DNA of 64,000 nt, taken from NCBI RefSeq assembly GCF_013363995.1, contig NZ_JABWGO010000005.1, positions 204,711-268,710 on the forward strand, written 5' to 3'. Positions 45,901-53,769 of this stretch are shown here, one piece after another. The DNA is from Nonomuraea rhodomycinica. Lineage in GTDB: Bacteria; Actinomycetota; Actinomycetes; Streptosporangiales; Streptosporangiaceae. Each line of letters begins with the position of its first letter. Positions within the stretch are counted from its first letter, which is position 1. The translations under genes were made by a program, and so were the position numbers. The notes beneath the pieces are model-generated. The model was not told the origin of the DNA. It saw only the letters and a list, made by a program, of their open reading frames with translations, and made no database searches.

Positions 45901-46109
45901 GCTGCCAGGGCCGGCCGGTCACGCAGACGGGCACGATCGTCGTGCGCTGGGTCGGCGTCGCGCGCGGGGACGGCCGTAGGACGTCCGGCACGACGACCGC
46001 CCGGGGGACGCTGCGGCTGCGGGTCTCCTGGACCGTCGCCAGGGATCCCGGCGCTTACGTCATCGACGGTGAGGGCAGGGGCCACTGGAGCAACTGCGCC
46101 CGTTACTGA
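42921..46109 (+). CDS. giant sigma-factor-like / ZAS / transmembrane fusion protein
   Basis: About 1062 residues. Residues 20-165 resemble ECF sigma regions 2 and 4 (LRPWLYALARAHRAYL, then LLDLSVRHGLTHDEIATIFAA). Residues 197-204 form an anti-sigma zinc motif H-x3-C-x2-C (H197, C201, C204) in RHIAHCDLCR. Then come 580 residues of Pro/Ala/Thr-rich disorder, a transmembrane helix near 789-806 (VSLLVGVGLLVAGLAW), a second disordered stretch and a C-terminal beta domain with paired cysteines (LSCKGGTCRVV). The layout suggests a membrane-tethered sigma-like switch with an outside sensor. ATG 42954 is an alternative start. Confidence 0.8.
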   Translation: MPEPRRGDATPMWRTLSEDAREAILELCDGYGPHLYDYCRTELSSSDAELAVAGTLLSAHAWAERVDESSPLRPWLYALARAHRAYLSTPTSVGSWSRPGRMADLLPEALRALAPAHRELLDLSVRHGLTHDEIATIFAADAEEVETIVLEAADGLEEWFAAVIAARTRHGCAALESRVNDWAAVPGRRTRARISRHIAHCDLCRSAPRVMVADTLLRQMPISSAPGTLQGQLAWALPLPDEAGLWREDGFPAQARGLAEPAPPPISPVPGPTTGTWESSGPVAGAAAAGPERTPDQAAHRPPSKHARPGPPDIVPRRQPAAAAPQPVPPAAVPSRALPGRPAVPAARAGTPAERVPGPAAARASASSTETPGGPSAPAGETPGGAARSAAWTPDPTGQSPAWSPDPAADWAIVRRNRGGVPYRNLPAASAHDRISSSGPAGQERAPSRRAEGGPPWEHHPDDGPPIPRTTPATPAGPATPVTAQAPGPAASSPAAPGPAASSPDITSRPEATSGPDVARRPDATPRPMVPPMRTAAPSPTPTPPTSPSPSPSPTGAPAPAARPVTGPVTPAAQVTPTSLPTDRMVAGSPRSKRPVPLSAPVMADAPPTTRPRNGSTGTTPSEQHRPAGGATPGAPTGHHHPADGAPTTRRPAEGPAATRRPAASERPVTTTGPAHPASPEADRRVPPSSARIHGVITIPGPRRPPEDAFPPPAGGVPGWARGRGADGPGEGPAVGAPPFTAPLRYEPGPAFGGQVVELNAGGPDEFWLERPGLADGDTRFTVRNVARVSLLVGVGLLVAGLAWSGLNARQHMPAISETGAEDPVRTPSPDGRPSSGPAVPVPPPEPAAVPPAATAAPAVTPAAGSPARPTAGPSRTEEAADGRRESPVVAGTMSPADRPAKRSATGDPTDSVTRRPAGTPREQPARQPVTLPRPHAPVASVSPVWVRLGARRTGAFALSCKGGTCRVVSAGGTGGIAVSGRAFRVKAPASRPGCQGRPVTQTGTIVVRWVGVARGDGRRTSGTTTARGTLRLRVSWTVARDPGAYVIDGEGRGHWSNCARY

Positions 46110-46133
46110 GCCGCCCCCTGTCAAGATCGACGC

Positions 46134-46997
46134 ATGCTGCGACTGATCACGACGCTGCTGGCCGCGGTGCTGGTCCTCAGCGGCGGGAGCAACCCGATCG
46201 GGCCGCTCTCGTTCGAGGACCTGGCCGCACGGACCGTCCGGACCTGGCGCACCAGCGGTGCCGCGGCGATCTGGCGCGACGGTTTCGTCCCCGTCGGCGA
46301 CCTGAGCGCGATGCCTCCTGACGTGCGCGGGAAGATCGACCACGACGAGGAGTACGGCTGGGTCGTGGCCGGCCGGCTCCCCGCCGCACCGGCCGAGGCG
46401 CGCATCCGCTGGGACGACGGATCGACGATGCGGGTCCCCGTGATCGAGCCGCGGGAGGCGATGATGGCCCTGTCCCCATGGTCCGAGGGAGACACCTTCC
46501 CCGACGACGAGGCGTACCACCTGACCGGCGCGACCTACACCACGATGCGGTTGCGGACCGTACGCGGCATGGCGACCGTGCCCGCCTGGCGGCTGTCCTT
46601 CTCGGACCTGCCCGGCCCGATCGACCAGGTCGCGGTCGATCGGGACGCGGCGGGCACCATCGCAGACGCCATCGGCAGACACACGTCAGGCGGCGATGGC
46701 GTCAGCGACTACAGGGTGCTCGACGAACGCACGCTGCTGGTCGACTACGTCTACGGCTCCTGCAGCGGGAGGCGACTCGACGTCACGCTGCGGATCAGCG
46801 AGTGGCCGGACGCGGTCGTCCTCGGGATCGACGTCCCCTACCAGGGCAACGGCTGGTGCGCCGGCACCGGCCAGTCCGGCCAGGGCGTCGTCAGGCTCGA
46901 CGAGCCGCTGGGGAACCGCGTGGTGCTGGACGCGGCGAGCAGGCTCCCCGTCCTGTGCGGCCACGCGCCGGACGCGTGCCGGGACAGGCGGGACTGA
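46134..46997 (+). CDS. secreted or membrane-anchored protein of unknown function
   Basis: A 287-residue protein with an N-terminal hydrophobic segment (MLRLITTLLAAVLVLSGG) that looks like a signal peptide without a lipobox. The body is mixed alpha/beta with four Cys that could pair (SCSGRR, GWCAGTG, LCGHAPDAC). No family is recognised. It lies 24 bases after the sigma-like fusion gene and could be its extracytoplasmic partner (inference). It is convergent with the S15 peptidase gene. Confidence 0.75.
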   Translation: MLRLITTLLAAVLVLSGGSNPIGPLSFEDLAARTVRTWRTSGAAAIWRDGFVPVGDLSAMPPDVRGKIDHDEEYGWVVAGRLPAAPAEARIRWDDGSTMRVPVIEPREAMMALSPWSEGDTFPDDEAYHLTGATYTTMRLRTVRGMATVPAWRLSFSDLPGPIDQVAVDRDAAGTIADAIGRHTSGGDGVSDYRVLDERTLLVDYVYGSCSGRRLDVTLRISEWPDAVVLGIDVPYQGNGWCAGTGQSGQGVVRLDEPLGNRVVLDAASRLPVLCGHAPDACRDRRD

Positions 46998-47029
46998 AAC
47001 TCGCCGCGCGCACCTTCAGCAGATCACCG

Positions 47030-48952
47030 TCAGAAGAAGCTGAACTCGGGCTCGGCCTCCGGCAGCTCGACGCGCGACGGCCCGCGGAAGCCGGCCCGGT
47101 TCCCGGGCACGTCCGTCAGCGCGGTGCCGAGCACGAACGGGACGGACACGGAGCTGGCCGCCAGGTCGAGCGTGACGTTCGCCCCCGTGCCCGGCTCCTC
47201 GCTGTAGGTGCTGTCCGTGCCGGCGACCACGAGCGCCAGCCGGTGCCCCTTCGCGAAGGTGTACTCCTGGGGCAGCGTCCGCCACCGGACCTTGCCGAAC
47301 GTGCCGACCGGCAGCGGGGACGGGTCGCTCAGCGAGGCGCGGTTCTGCACGTCGATCCAGCCCCGGGCGACGATCTCGGCCGGCCGGTTCGCCACGTTGG
47401 TGACGACCTTCTTGTAGCAGGCGTCGTCGGCCGCGGTGCTCTCCCCGTGGCAGTCCTCCTCGGTGAGCGTGGTGATGCCCTGGCCGCGCCGCCAGTCCAC
47501 CCGGGCGGCGTCGCCGAAGTCGACGAGCAGGGCGGTGAGGTTGGAGGTGGGCTTGTCCAGCCTGACCGTGAGGTCGGCCGTGGGGGTGCCGGACAGGCGC
47601 AGGTCGAGCGGCAGCGGCCCGGTGGTGAACGCCACCCGGCCGGGCTTCGCGGTGCCCACGTCGGCGATCATGTCGGCCTCGTCCATGGCCACGTCGGCGA
47701 ACGACGCGGTGGCGCCCCGGGCGGCCGGGCGCAGCCCGAGCCCGCCGTCGGCGGACGGGCGCAGCGGCAGCCGGGCCGCGAGCGGCGCCGGCCAGTCGCG
47801 CTGGGTGATCCAGCTCGTGGGCCCGGTCTGCACGTCGGCGCGCGGCTCGCTCATGACGCCGTTGCGCACGCCGAGCAGCCAGTGGTCGAACCAGCGGTGC
47901 AGCGTGTCCACCCACACGTCCCTGCGGCCCTCGAAGTCGAAGGGGTCCACGTGCTGGTACTGGCCGACCCAGATCTTGCGCGGCACGCCGCGCCGGGCGA
48001 GCGCGTCCCACCAGGTGGAGAAGTTGTCCGGCTTGACGTTCAGGTCGTTGACGGTGTGGACGACGAAGACGCTGGCCCGCACCTTCGAGGCGTCGCCGAG
48101 CAGTCCGGACAGGTAGTCGCGCTCGGCCCAGAAGGCGTTGGAGTTCCCCGTGTCGTCGCCGTCCTCGGCGTCCATCCGGTCCCGTACGGCCTGGCACTTG
48201 GCCTGGGGGTCGGTGTCGATGTAGTCGGCGAGCCAGGAGGCGTAGTCGTAGCTGTAGACGACGCCGTTGGAGCGCTGGTACTTGTACCAGGAGCTGATCG
48301 CCGAGATGGGCACGATCGTCTCCAGGCCTTCGACGCCGGTGGCGGCCACCGCGTTCGCGAGCGTCCCGTCGTACGACTTGCCGATCATCGCGCTCTTGCC
48401 GGTGGTCCAGTCGGCGGTGGCGGGGGTGCCGTCGGCGCGGAAGGCGCGGGCGCGGCCGTTCAGCCAGTCCACGACCGCCTTGCCGCCCAGCACGTCGGCC
48501 TTGCCGCCGATGTCGGGGCAGCCGTCGGAGCGGGTGGTGCCGAGCATGTCGACGTTGAGGACGGCGTAGCCGCGCGGCACGAAGTAGTTGTCATAGAACA
48601 ACGGAAATTTCGTGACGTTTCCGGCGGAGTCGTAGACCTTGCGCTCGGCCTCGTTGCCGCGCCCGGAGTTGTCGTAGTACGGGCTCTCGTCGATGATCAC
48701 CGGGACCTTGAGCCCGGGACCGGACTCCTTGGGCCTGATGATGTCGACGCGCACCCGGTCCGGCCGTCCGTCGGCGTCGCTGTCGACGCCCGACTCGACG
48801 TAGACGTGCTCGCGGACGGCGTCGGCGTAGGAGAAGACCGGCTGGGTGCGGCCGTTCTCGACGGTGATGGCGGGACCGGCCGCCGCCTGGGCGGGGGTCG
48901 CGATCGCCAGGGTGAGGGCGACCGCCAGAAGAGCCGGGCGTAATTGCGACAC
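47030..48952 (-). CDS. secreted X-Pro dipeptidyl-peptidase / CocE-type S15 hydrolase
   Basis: A 640-residue exported serine hydrolase. A signal peptide ends near AQA|AAG (residue 23). DADGRPDRVRVDIIRPKES is the S15 opening. The nucleophile is Ser193 in IGKSYDGTLAN. The acid/His pair lies in VHTVNDLNVKP and GQYQHVDPF. The C-terminal jelly-roll (PPD_C) includes GTFGKVRWRTLPQEYTFAKGHRLALVV. It should cleave Xaa-Pro from peptides outside the cell. GTG 48952 has GGAGG six bases upstream. It is distinct from the hydrolase-ABC fusion of the same superfamily at 2.3-4.8 kb. Confidence 0.9.
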   Translation of the reverse strand: MSQLRPALLAVALTLAIATPAQAAAGPAITVENGRTQPVFSYADAVREHVYVESGVDSDADGRPDRVRVDIIRPKESGPGLKVPVIIDESPYYDNSGRGNEAERKVYDSAGNVTKFPLFYDNYFVPRGYAVLNVDMLGTTRSDGCPDIGGKADVLGGKAVVDWLNGRARAFRADGTPATADWTTGKSAMIGKSYDGTLANAVAATGVEGLETIVPISAISSWYKYQRSNGVVYSYDYASWLADYIDTDPQAKCQAVRDRMDAEDGDDTGNSNAFWAERDYLSGLLGDASKVRASVFVVHTVNDLNVKPDNFSTWWDALARRGVPRKIWVGQYQHVDPFDFEGRRDVWVDTLHRWFDHWLLGVRNGVMSEPRADVQTGPTSWITQRDWPAPLAARLPLRPSADGGLGLRPAARGATASFADVAMDEADMIADVGTAKPGRVAFTTGPLPLDLRLSGTPTADLTVRLDKPTSNLTALLVDFGDAARVDWRRGQGITTLTEEDCHGESTAADDACYKKVVTNVANRPAEIVARGWIDVQNRASLSDPSPLPVGTFGKVRWRTLPQEYTFAKGHRLALVVAGTDSTYSEEPGTGANVTLDLAASSVSVPFVLGTALTDVPGNRAGFRGPSRVELPEAEPEFSFF

Positions 48953-49201
48953 GCGTGTCCTCCGTGGCAAAGGTGGCAAGTGTCGGAAATAGGGATAAGT
49001 TCCTCGGGCAATCTCTCACCCGCCCAAGAGCCTGACAAGATCCTGTCCGTACGGGTGGAGACACCTGTCCGGCCCTCCCCGAGCCGCCTCCCCGGTACGC
49101 GGACGTCCGGGCGGCGGGGCGTCTAGGCTGGAGGGTCCGAACCGGCGGCCCGCGCCTGAGGCCCCGGTTCCCCGAGCCCCGGACCTGAGGAAAGAGGACG
49201 C

Positions 49202-49861
49202 ATGCGCAACGTCTCGCGGACCTCGCTCGTGGACGCCGCCATCGAGCAGCTCCGCAGGGAGATCGCCGGCGGGGCGTGGCCGGTCGGCACGAAGATCCCG
49301 TCCGAGGCGCAGCTCGCGGCGAGCCTCGGCATGAGCCGCCTGTCGGTGCGCGAGGCCGTGCGGGTGCTCGCGCACGCGGGGCTGCTGACCACCCGCCAGG
49401 GCGACGGCACGTACGTGACCGCGACGGACGAGTCGCGGCTCGCGCTGCGCCGCGGACTCGACCGCGCCGCCGCGATGGACATCATCGACGTACGGCGCGG
49501 CCTCGACCTGGTGGCGGCCCGGCTGGCGGCGGTCCGGCGCACCGACGACGACCTCGCGTCGCTGCGGGAGGCGCTGGAGCGCCGGGACGCGGCCGGCGAG
49601 GCGGGCGACCTCGACGGGTTCGCCGACGCGGACGCCGCCTTCCACCTGCGCGTGGCGGACGCGGCCCGCAACCCGCTGCTCGCCGACCTCTACCACGGCA
49701 TGGGCGAGGCCGTGCGCGAGAGCGTGCGCGACGTGCGCCGCACCACGCACGAGCCGGACACCTCGCACTGGGACCTGCTGCGCGCCATCGAGTCCGGCGA
49801 CGCCGCCGCGGCGGTGGCGGTCTCCATGGCGATCCTCGACATGCACGAGCGCGAGCTCTGA
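49202..49861 (+). CDS. GntR/FadR-family transcriptional regulator with FCD domain
   Basis: A 219-residue regulator. The N-terminal winged helix is KIPSEAQLAASLGMSRLSVREAVRVLAHAGLLTTRQGDGTYV (residues 30-72 by pattern). The FCD ligand domain carries the metal-binding D-x3-H in DAAFHLRVADAARNPLL and a later H in TTHEPDTSHWDLLRAIESGD. It likely senses a carboxylic acid. No MFS or dehydrogenase partner is adjacent, so the target is unclear. ATG 49202 has GAAAGAGG six bases upstream. Confidence 0.88.
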   Translation: MRNVSRTSLVDAAIEQLRREIAGGAWPVGTKIPSEAQLAASLGMSRLSVREAVRVLAHAGLLTTRQGDGTYVTATDESRLALRRGLDRAAAMDIIDVRRGLDLVAARLAAVRRTDDDLASLREALERRDAAGEAGDLDGFADADAAFHLRVADAARNPLLADLYHGMGEAVRESVRDVRRTTHEPDTSHWDLLRAIESGDAAAAVAVSMAILDMHEREL

Positions 49862-49901
49862 CCCCGTGCCGTCCGGCGGCTCCCGGGGCTGACCGGCGGG
49901 T

Positions 49902-50549
49902 TCACCACCGGTCCCAGTGCAGGACCTCCTCCCTCGGGACGCGGGGAGCGGGCTTGAAGCCGGTGCCGATGGTGAAGGCCAGCGGGATGAACGCCGCCAG
50001 CATCACCTTCTCGTACGGCACGCCGAGCACCCCGGCCAGCTCGCGTTCGAGCGGCGCCTGCGCGGTGGTCCACACCGTGCCCAGGCCGCGCGCCCGGGCG
50101 GCCAGCATGAAGCTCCACACGGCGGGCAGGATCGACCCCCACGTCCCCGCCTGGACCTCCACCGGGGCGCGATCCGTGCGTCCCTCCACCCCGGGGATGA
50201 CGAAGGCGGGCACCCGGTGGATGTTGGCGGCCAGGTGGCGCACGCCGTCGAAGACCCGCTCGGTGGAGCCGCTGTGGTAGTTCATGCGCCACAGGTCGCG
50301 CTCGGTCAGCGGCTGCCCGCCGGCCAGGGACAGGGCGCGCAGGAAGATGTCGGCCACGGCCCGCCGCTGCCCGGGCTCGGTGACGACGAGGAAGTGCCAG
50401 CGCTGCCGGTTGCGCCCGGTGGGCGCCTGCACGGCCAGGTCCACGCACTCCTCGATCAGCTCGCGCGGCACCGGACGGGTGAGGTCCAGGCGCTTGCGCA
50501 CCGCCCGGGTCGTGCTCAGCAGCTCGTCGGGGGTGAGGTCCAGCGTCAC
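49902..50549 (-). CDS. nitroreductase-family FMN oxidoreductase
   Basis: A 215-residue flavoprotein. RAVRKRLDLTRPVP and VDLAVQAPTGRNRQRWHFLVV are the FMN-binding N-terminal segments, and GLGTVWTTAQAPLERELAGVLGVPYEKVMLAAFIPLA the C-terminal one (by pattern). It reduces quinones, nitro compounds or similar with NAD(P)H. GTG 50549 has AAAGGAGG six bases upstream. It lies 13 bases downstream of the MFS gene and is probably its operon partner under the divergent MarR. Confidence 0.87.
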   Translation of the reverse strand: MTLDLTPDELLSTTRAVRKRLDLTRPVPRELIEECVDLAVQAPTGRNRQRWHFLVVTEPGQRRAVADIFLRALSLAGGQPLTERDLWRMNYHSGSTERVFDGVRHLAANIHRVPAFVIPGVEGRTDRAPVEVQAGTWGSILPAVWSFMLAARARGLGTVWTTAQAPLERELAGVLGVPYEKVMLAAFIPLAFTIGTGFKPAPRVPREEVLHWDRW

Positions 50550-50562
50550 GAACGGCCTCCTT

Positions 50563-51918
50563 TCAGGCGGTGGGTACGGGTGCGGACCGGCGCGAGCGCA
50601 GGCCGTACGCGGCGATGAGGACACCCAGCAGGGAGAAGCCACCGGCCGTCAGGAACGCGATCCGGTAACCGGCCGGCGCCGAGCCCCCCGAGGTCATGAC
50701 CGCGGCCAGCACCGCGACGCCGATCCCCGCCCCGATCTGGACGGAGGAGGTGACCAGTCCCGAGGCCAGGCCCTGCCGTTCGTCCGGCAGGCCGCTGACG
50801 GCGGCGATGTTGAGGCTGGGGAACGACAGCCCGTTGCCGACGCCGTGCACGACCAGTGCGGGCAGCAGCACCGTGAGGTAGTCGGCGCCGGCCCCGGCCC
50901 GCAGGAACAGCAGGATGCCCGCGCCTTGGACGAGCATCCCGGCGGCGGCCACCCCGCGCAGTCCCCATCGGCTGATCAGCCCGCCCGCCAGGTTGGCGGT
51001 GATGACGATGGCCAGGCCCATGGGGACGATCCCGAGCCCGGTGGTCAGCGCGGTGTAGCCGAGCTCCCCCTGCAGGTACAGGACGGCGACGAACTGCCAG
51101 CCGATCGTGGCGCACGCCCAGGCCAGCGCCGCGAGGTTCGCGGCGGCCACCGTACCCGACCTGAACACCTCCAGCGGGACGAGCGGCGCGGGACGCCGCC
51201 GCTCGATGACCACGAAGGCGCCCAGCAGCACGACGGCCACGGCTCCGGCCGGCCAGTCGCGCTCCGTCAGCGCGAACACCAGCAGCAGCACCCCGCCGGT
51301 GACCGCGACCGCGCCGCCGGCGTCGAACCCCTCGCGCGCCCCCGACGGCCGCGGGCCGCGCGGCAGGACCAGCGGCGCCGCCGCCAGCACCAGCAGGGCG
51401 ACCGGGACCGGCAGGAAGAACACCAGCCGCCAGCTGATCCCGGTCAGCAGTCCGGAGGCGATCAGCCCGGCGGTGTAGCCGGTCGCCCCGGCCAGCGAGT
51501 AGACCCCCAGCGCCCGGTTGCGCCGCGGCCCCTCGGCGAAGGTGGTCGTGATCAGCGACAGCGCCGCGGGCGCGGTGAGCGCGGCCGCCACCCCCTTGAT
51601 CACCCGGGTGGCGACCAGCGGCCATCCCGCCGACAGCAGCCCGCCGGCCAGGCTCGCCGCCGCGAAGACCGCCAGCGACAGCAGGAACACGCGGCGCCGG
51701 CCGAACAGGTCCGCTATCCGGCCGCCGAGCAGCAGGAACCCGCCGTAGGCGACCGCGTAGCCGGACATGAGCCACTGCAGGAGGCTTTCCGGCAGCGACA
51801 GATCGCGCCCGATGGCGGGCAGGGCCACGCCCATCAGGGACAGGTCCATCGAATCCAGGAACACCGCTGCGCACAGCACCACCAGGGCCGCCTGTTCGCG
51901 GCCGTCGGTTCGTGGCAC
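50563..51918 (-). CDS. MFS transporter, DHA2-type
   Basis: A 451-residue exporter with about 12-14 hydrophobic segments. LDSMDLSLMGVALPAIGRDL is helix 1, ALPAIGRDLSLPESLLQWLM the following loop, and GRIADLFGRRRVFLLSLAVF motif A. It is paired with a nitroreductase and a divergent MarR regulator, the usual layout for a drug- or quinone-responsive module. GTG 51918 has GGAGAG six bases upstream. The ligand is unknown. Confidence 0.88.
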   Translation of the reverse strand: MPRTDGREQAALVVLCAAVFLDSMDLSLMGVALPAIGRDLSLPESLLQWLMSGYAVAYGGFLLLGGRIADLFGRRRVFLLSLAVFAAASLAGGLLSAGWPLVATRVIKGVAAALTAPAALSLITTTFAEGPRRNRALGVYSLAGATGYTAGLIASGLLTGISWRLVFFLPVPVALLVLAAAPLVLPRGPRPSGAREGFDAGGAVAVTGGVLLLVFALTERDWPAGAVAVVLLGAFVVIERRRPAPLVPLEVFRSGTVAAANLAALAWACATIGWQFVAVLYLQGELGYTALTTGLGIVPMGLAIVITANLAGGLISRWGLRGVAAAGMLVQGAGILLFLRAGAGADYLTVLLPALVVHGVGNGLSFPSLNIAAVSGLPDERQGLASGLVTSSVQIGAGIGVAVLAAVMTSGGSAPAGYRIAFLTAGGFSLLGVLIAAYGLRSRRSAPVPTA

Positions 51919-51948
51919 GATCCACTCTCCATCTGAGTACAAACAATT

Positions 51949-52029
51949 TGCTGACAGACGAATCGGACCGTATGACGGACAATCATCTGCTGTCAAACGA
52001 TCTGCACAGAGACGGTCGTACGGTAGAAT
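51949..52029. promoter_or_regulatory. control region of the MFS / MarR divergon
   Basis: A 13-bp direct repeat, TGCTGACAGACGA (51949-51961) and TGCTGTCAAACGA (51988-52000), matches at 11 of 13 bases. On the minus strand TTGACA (51996-51991) is a good -35 for the MFS gene; on the plus strand TAGAAT (52024-52029) is a good -10 for the MarR gene. The repeats are candidate MarR sites (inference). Confidence 0.5.
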
Positions 52030-52053
52030 CACGGCAGAGCGAAGAGGAGACCG

Positions 52054-52524
52054 ATGGCGACCACAACCAAGACAGCCGAACGGGCCAGGCCGACGTACTT
52101 CCCGCAGCTGGCGGCCGAGCGGCTGGACATCGCGCTGTGCCGCGCCTCGGCCGCCGTGGCCCGCGCCGCGGACGCCCACGCCACCGAGGAAGGTCTCGGG
52201 GTCGGCCAGCACCTCGTGCTCCAGATGCTCGACGCCGTCGGCCCCTGCTCCCAGCAGACGCTCAGCGAGGAGCTGCGCATCGACCGCAGCGTCATGGTCA
52301 GCGTCTGCGACGACCTGGAACGGGAGGGCTTCGTCCGCAGGGAACGCAACCCCCGCGACCGCCGCTCCTACGCCGTCACCATCACCGACTCCGGCCGGCG
52401 GCGGCTGGCCGAGGCGCAGACCTCGATCCCGGCCTTCCTCGGGGACACCTTCCACCCGCTGACACCCGAGGAGCGCGCCCAGCTGGGCATGCTCCTCGGC
52501 AAGCTCCTGGGAACCGGCGCCTGA
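52054..52524 (+). CDS. MarR-family transcriptional regulator
   Basis: A 156-residue winged-helix repressor. TLSEELRIDRSVMVSVCDDLEREGFVRRERNPRDRRSYAVTIT is the DNA-binding region with wing (by pattern). Two cysteines (C49-type in DIALCRAS, and PCSQQ) could support redox sensing but are not in the classic OhrR position as far as I can tell. ATG 52054 has AGAGGAGA upstream. It is divergent from the MFS-nitroreductase operon and likely its repressor. Confidence 0.88.
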   Translation: MATTTKTAERARPTYFPQLAAERLDIALCRASAAVARAADAHATEEGLGVGQHLVLQMLDAVGPCSQQTLSEELRIDRSVMVSVCDDLEREGFVRRERNPRDRRSYAVTITDSGRRRLAEAQTSIPAFLGDTFHPLTPEERAQLGMLLGKLLGTGA

Positions 52525-52581
52525 CCGCCCCGGCGCCCGCCCCTGACACCGGGGCGGGCCCGCGCCGCTAGGCTCGCCGGT

Positions 52582-53205
52582 ATGGGGACCAGACGGGCCG
52601 ACGGTACGGGGACCAGACGGGCCGACGCCGAGCGCAACATCGCCGCGATCCTCGAGGCGGGACGGCGGGTGCTGAGCGCCGACCCGGGCGCGAGCGTGAT
52701 GCAGGTCGCCAAGGAGGCCGGCGTCGGGCGGGTGACGCTCTACGGCCACTTCCCGTCGCGCGAGTCGCTGGTCGCCGCGGTGGTCAGCCACACGGTCGAC
52801 CTGGCCGGCACGACGCTGGCCGGGCTCGACCTCGACACGCCGCCCGCCCGCGAGGCGCTGGCCGCGCTGGTCCGCTCGTCCTGGGACGTGCTGAGCCAGC
52901 ACAGCCGGCTGTTCCTGGCGGCCGACGCGGCGCTGCCCGCCGAGCGGCTGCGCGAGCGCCACGCCGAGCCGCTGGCCCGGGTGGAGCGCCTGATCTCGCG
53001 GGGCCGCGACGAGGGCGCGTTCCGCACCGACCTGCCGCTGACCTGGCTCGTCAGCACGTTCCTGGCCATCCTGCACACGGCGGCGGGCGAGGTCGAGGCG
53101 GGGCGGCTGGCGCGCGAGGAGGCGGGAGAGACGCTGGTCCGCACACTGGACGCGCTCCTGACTCCCCCGCCCCCCGGACACGACGAAGCGGTGGCCGCCG
53201 GCTGA
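52582..53205 (+). CDS. TetR-family transcriptional regulator
   Basis: A 207-residue repressor. The HTH is ASVMQVAKEAGVGRVTLYGHFPSRESL. The C-terminal domain resembles TetR_C_33-type ligand domains. The first 14 residues contain a duplicated GTRRAD, from a 24-bp DNA duplication with 20-bp identical cores at 52584-52603 and 52608-52627. No obvious target is divergent to it. Its stop codon lies in the loop of a strong terminator hairpin. Confidence 0.88.
   Translation: MGTRRADGTGTRRADAERNIAAILEAGRRVLSADPGASVMQVAKEAGVGRVTLYGHFPSRESLVAAVVSHTVDLAGTTLAGLDLDTPPAREALAALVRSSWDVLSQHSRLFLAADAALPAERLRERHAEPLARVERLISRGRDEGAFRTDLPLTWLVSTFLAILHTAAGEVEAGRLAREEAGETLVRTLDALLTPPPPGHDEAVAAG
52584..52627 (+). repeat. 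24-bp in-frame duplication at the TetR start
   Basis: GGGGACCAGACGGGCCGACG occurs at 52584-52603 and 52608-52627, a period of 24 bases or eight codons. It immediately follows the ATG and adds one extra GTRRADGT unit to the flexible N-terminus. Confidence 0.85.
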
Positions 53206-53219
53206 AGGCGGCCACCGCT
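53187..53219. terminator. bidirectional hairpin terminator between TetR and lipoprotein genes
   Basis: AGCGGTGGCCGCC - loop GGCTGAA - GGCGGCCACCGCT, a perfect 13-bp stem with the TetR stop codon in the loop, 20 bases before the convergent lipoprotein stop at 53239. Confidence 0.78.
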
Positions 53220-53238
53220 CCCCGGTGGACCTCGCGGG

Positions 53239-53769
53239 TCAGGACGCCTGGTTGGTCATCAATTCATCGATCTTGTAGCCGTCGCCGGACTTCTCCAGGA
53301 TGAAGAACTCCCGCTGGCTCTGGCTGTCCTGCTGGCTGGTCGAGCGGACGAAGGCGTACTGGTCGCCGTGCCTCTCCGACAGCTCGATCGTGTACGACCC
53401 GGACTGGGGCCCGGTGACCGTCTGCTGGTAGAGCTTGCGGAGCGCGTCGGCCCCCTCGGCGGTGGGCGAGCCCTGGAGCGCCGCCAGCCCGTCGGTGGGA
53501 TCGAACAGCTTGACGACGGCGTCCACGTTGCCGGCCTTGAGGGCGGCGAAGTAGCGCTGGACCGTCCCCCTCGGCGTGTTCTTGCCCATCATGGTCTCTG
53601 ACGGAGAGCCGCTCTCCATCGGCATCGAGCTCATGTCCGTGGTCGGCGCCCCCGGGGACGCCGCGCCCCCCATGGCCTCCGTGCCGCCGCCGGACGCGCA
53701 GCCCGCGGCGAGCAGAGCAGGGACAATGGCCGCCAGCAGGAGTGACCTGCGCCGAAAAATCTTGTGCAT
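53239..53769 (-). CDS. lipoprotein with NTF2/SnoaL-like domain
   Basis: A 176-residue lipoprotein. The signal peptide has a lipobox LAAGC with Cys24. A Gly/Ser/Met-rich linker follows (two SMPMESG-like patches). The domain from about residue 65 (TVQRYFAALKAGNVDAVVKLF) is the cone-shaped NTF2-like fold; the end is FFILEKSGDGYKIDELM. It is probably anchored on the outer face of the membrane and may bind a small ligand. ATG 53769 was chosen because the signal peptide starts there. Confidence 0.82.
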   Translation of the reverse strand: MHKIFRRRSLLLAAIVPALLAAGCASGGGTEAMGGAASPGAPTTDMSSMPMESGSPSETMMGKNTPRGTVQRYFAALKAGNVDAVVKLFDPTDGLAALQGSPTAEGADALRKLYQQTVTGPQSGSYTIELSERHGDQYAFVRSTSQQDSQSQREFFILEKSGDGYKIDELMTNQAS

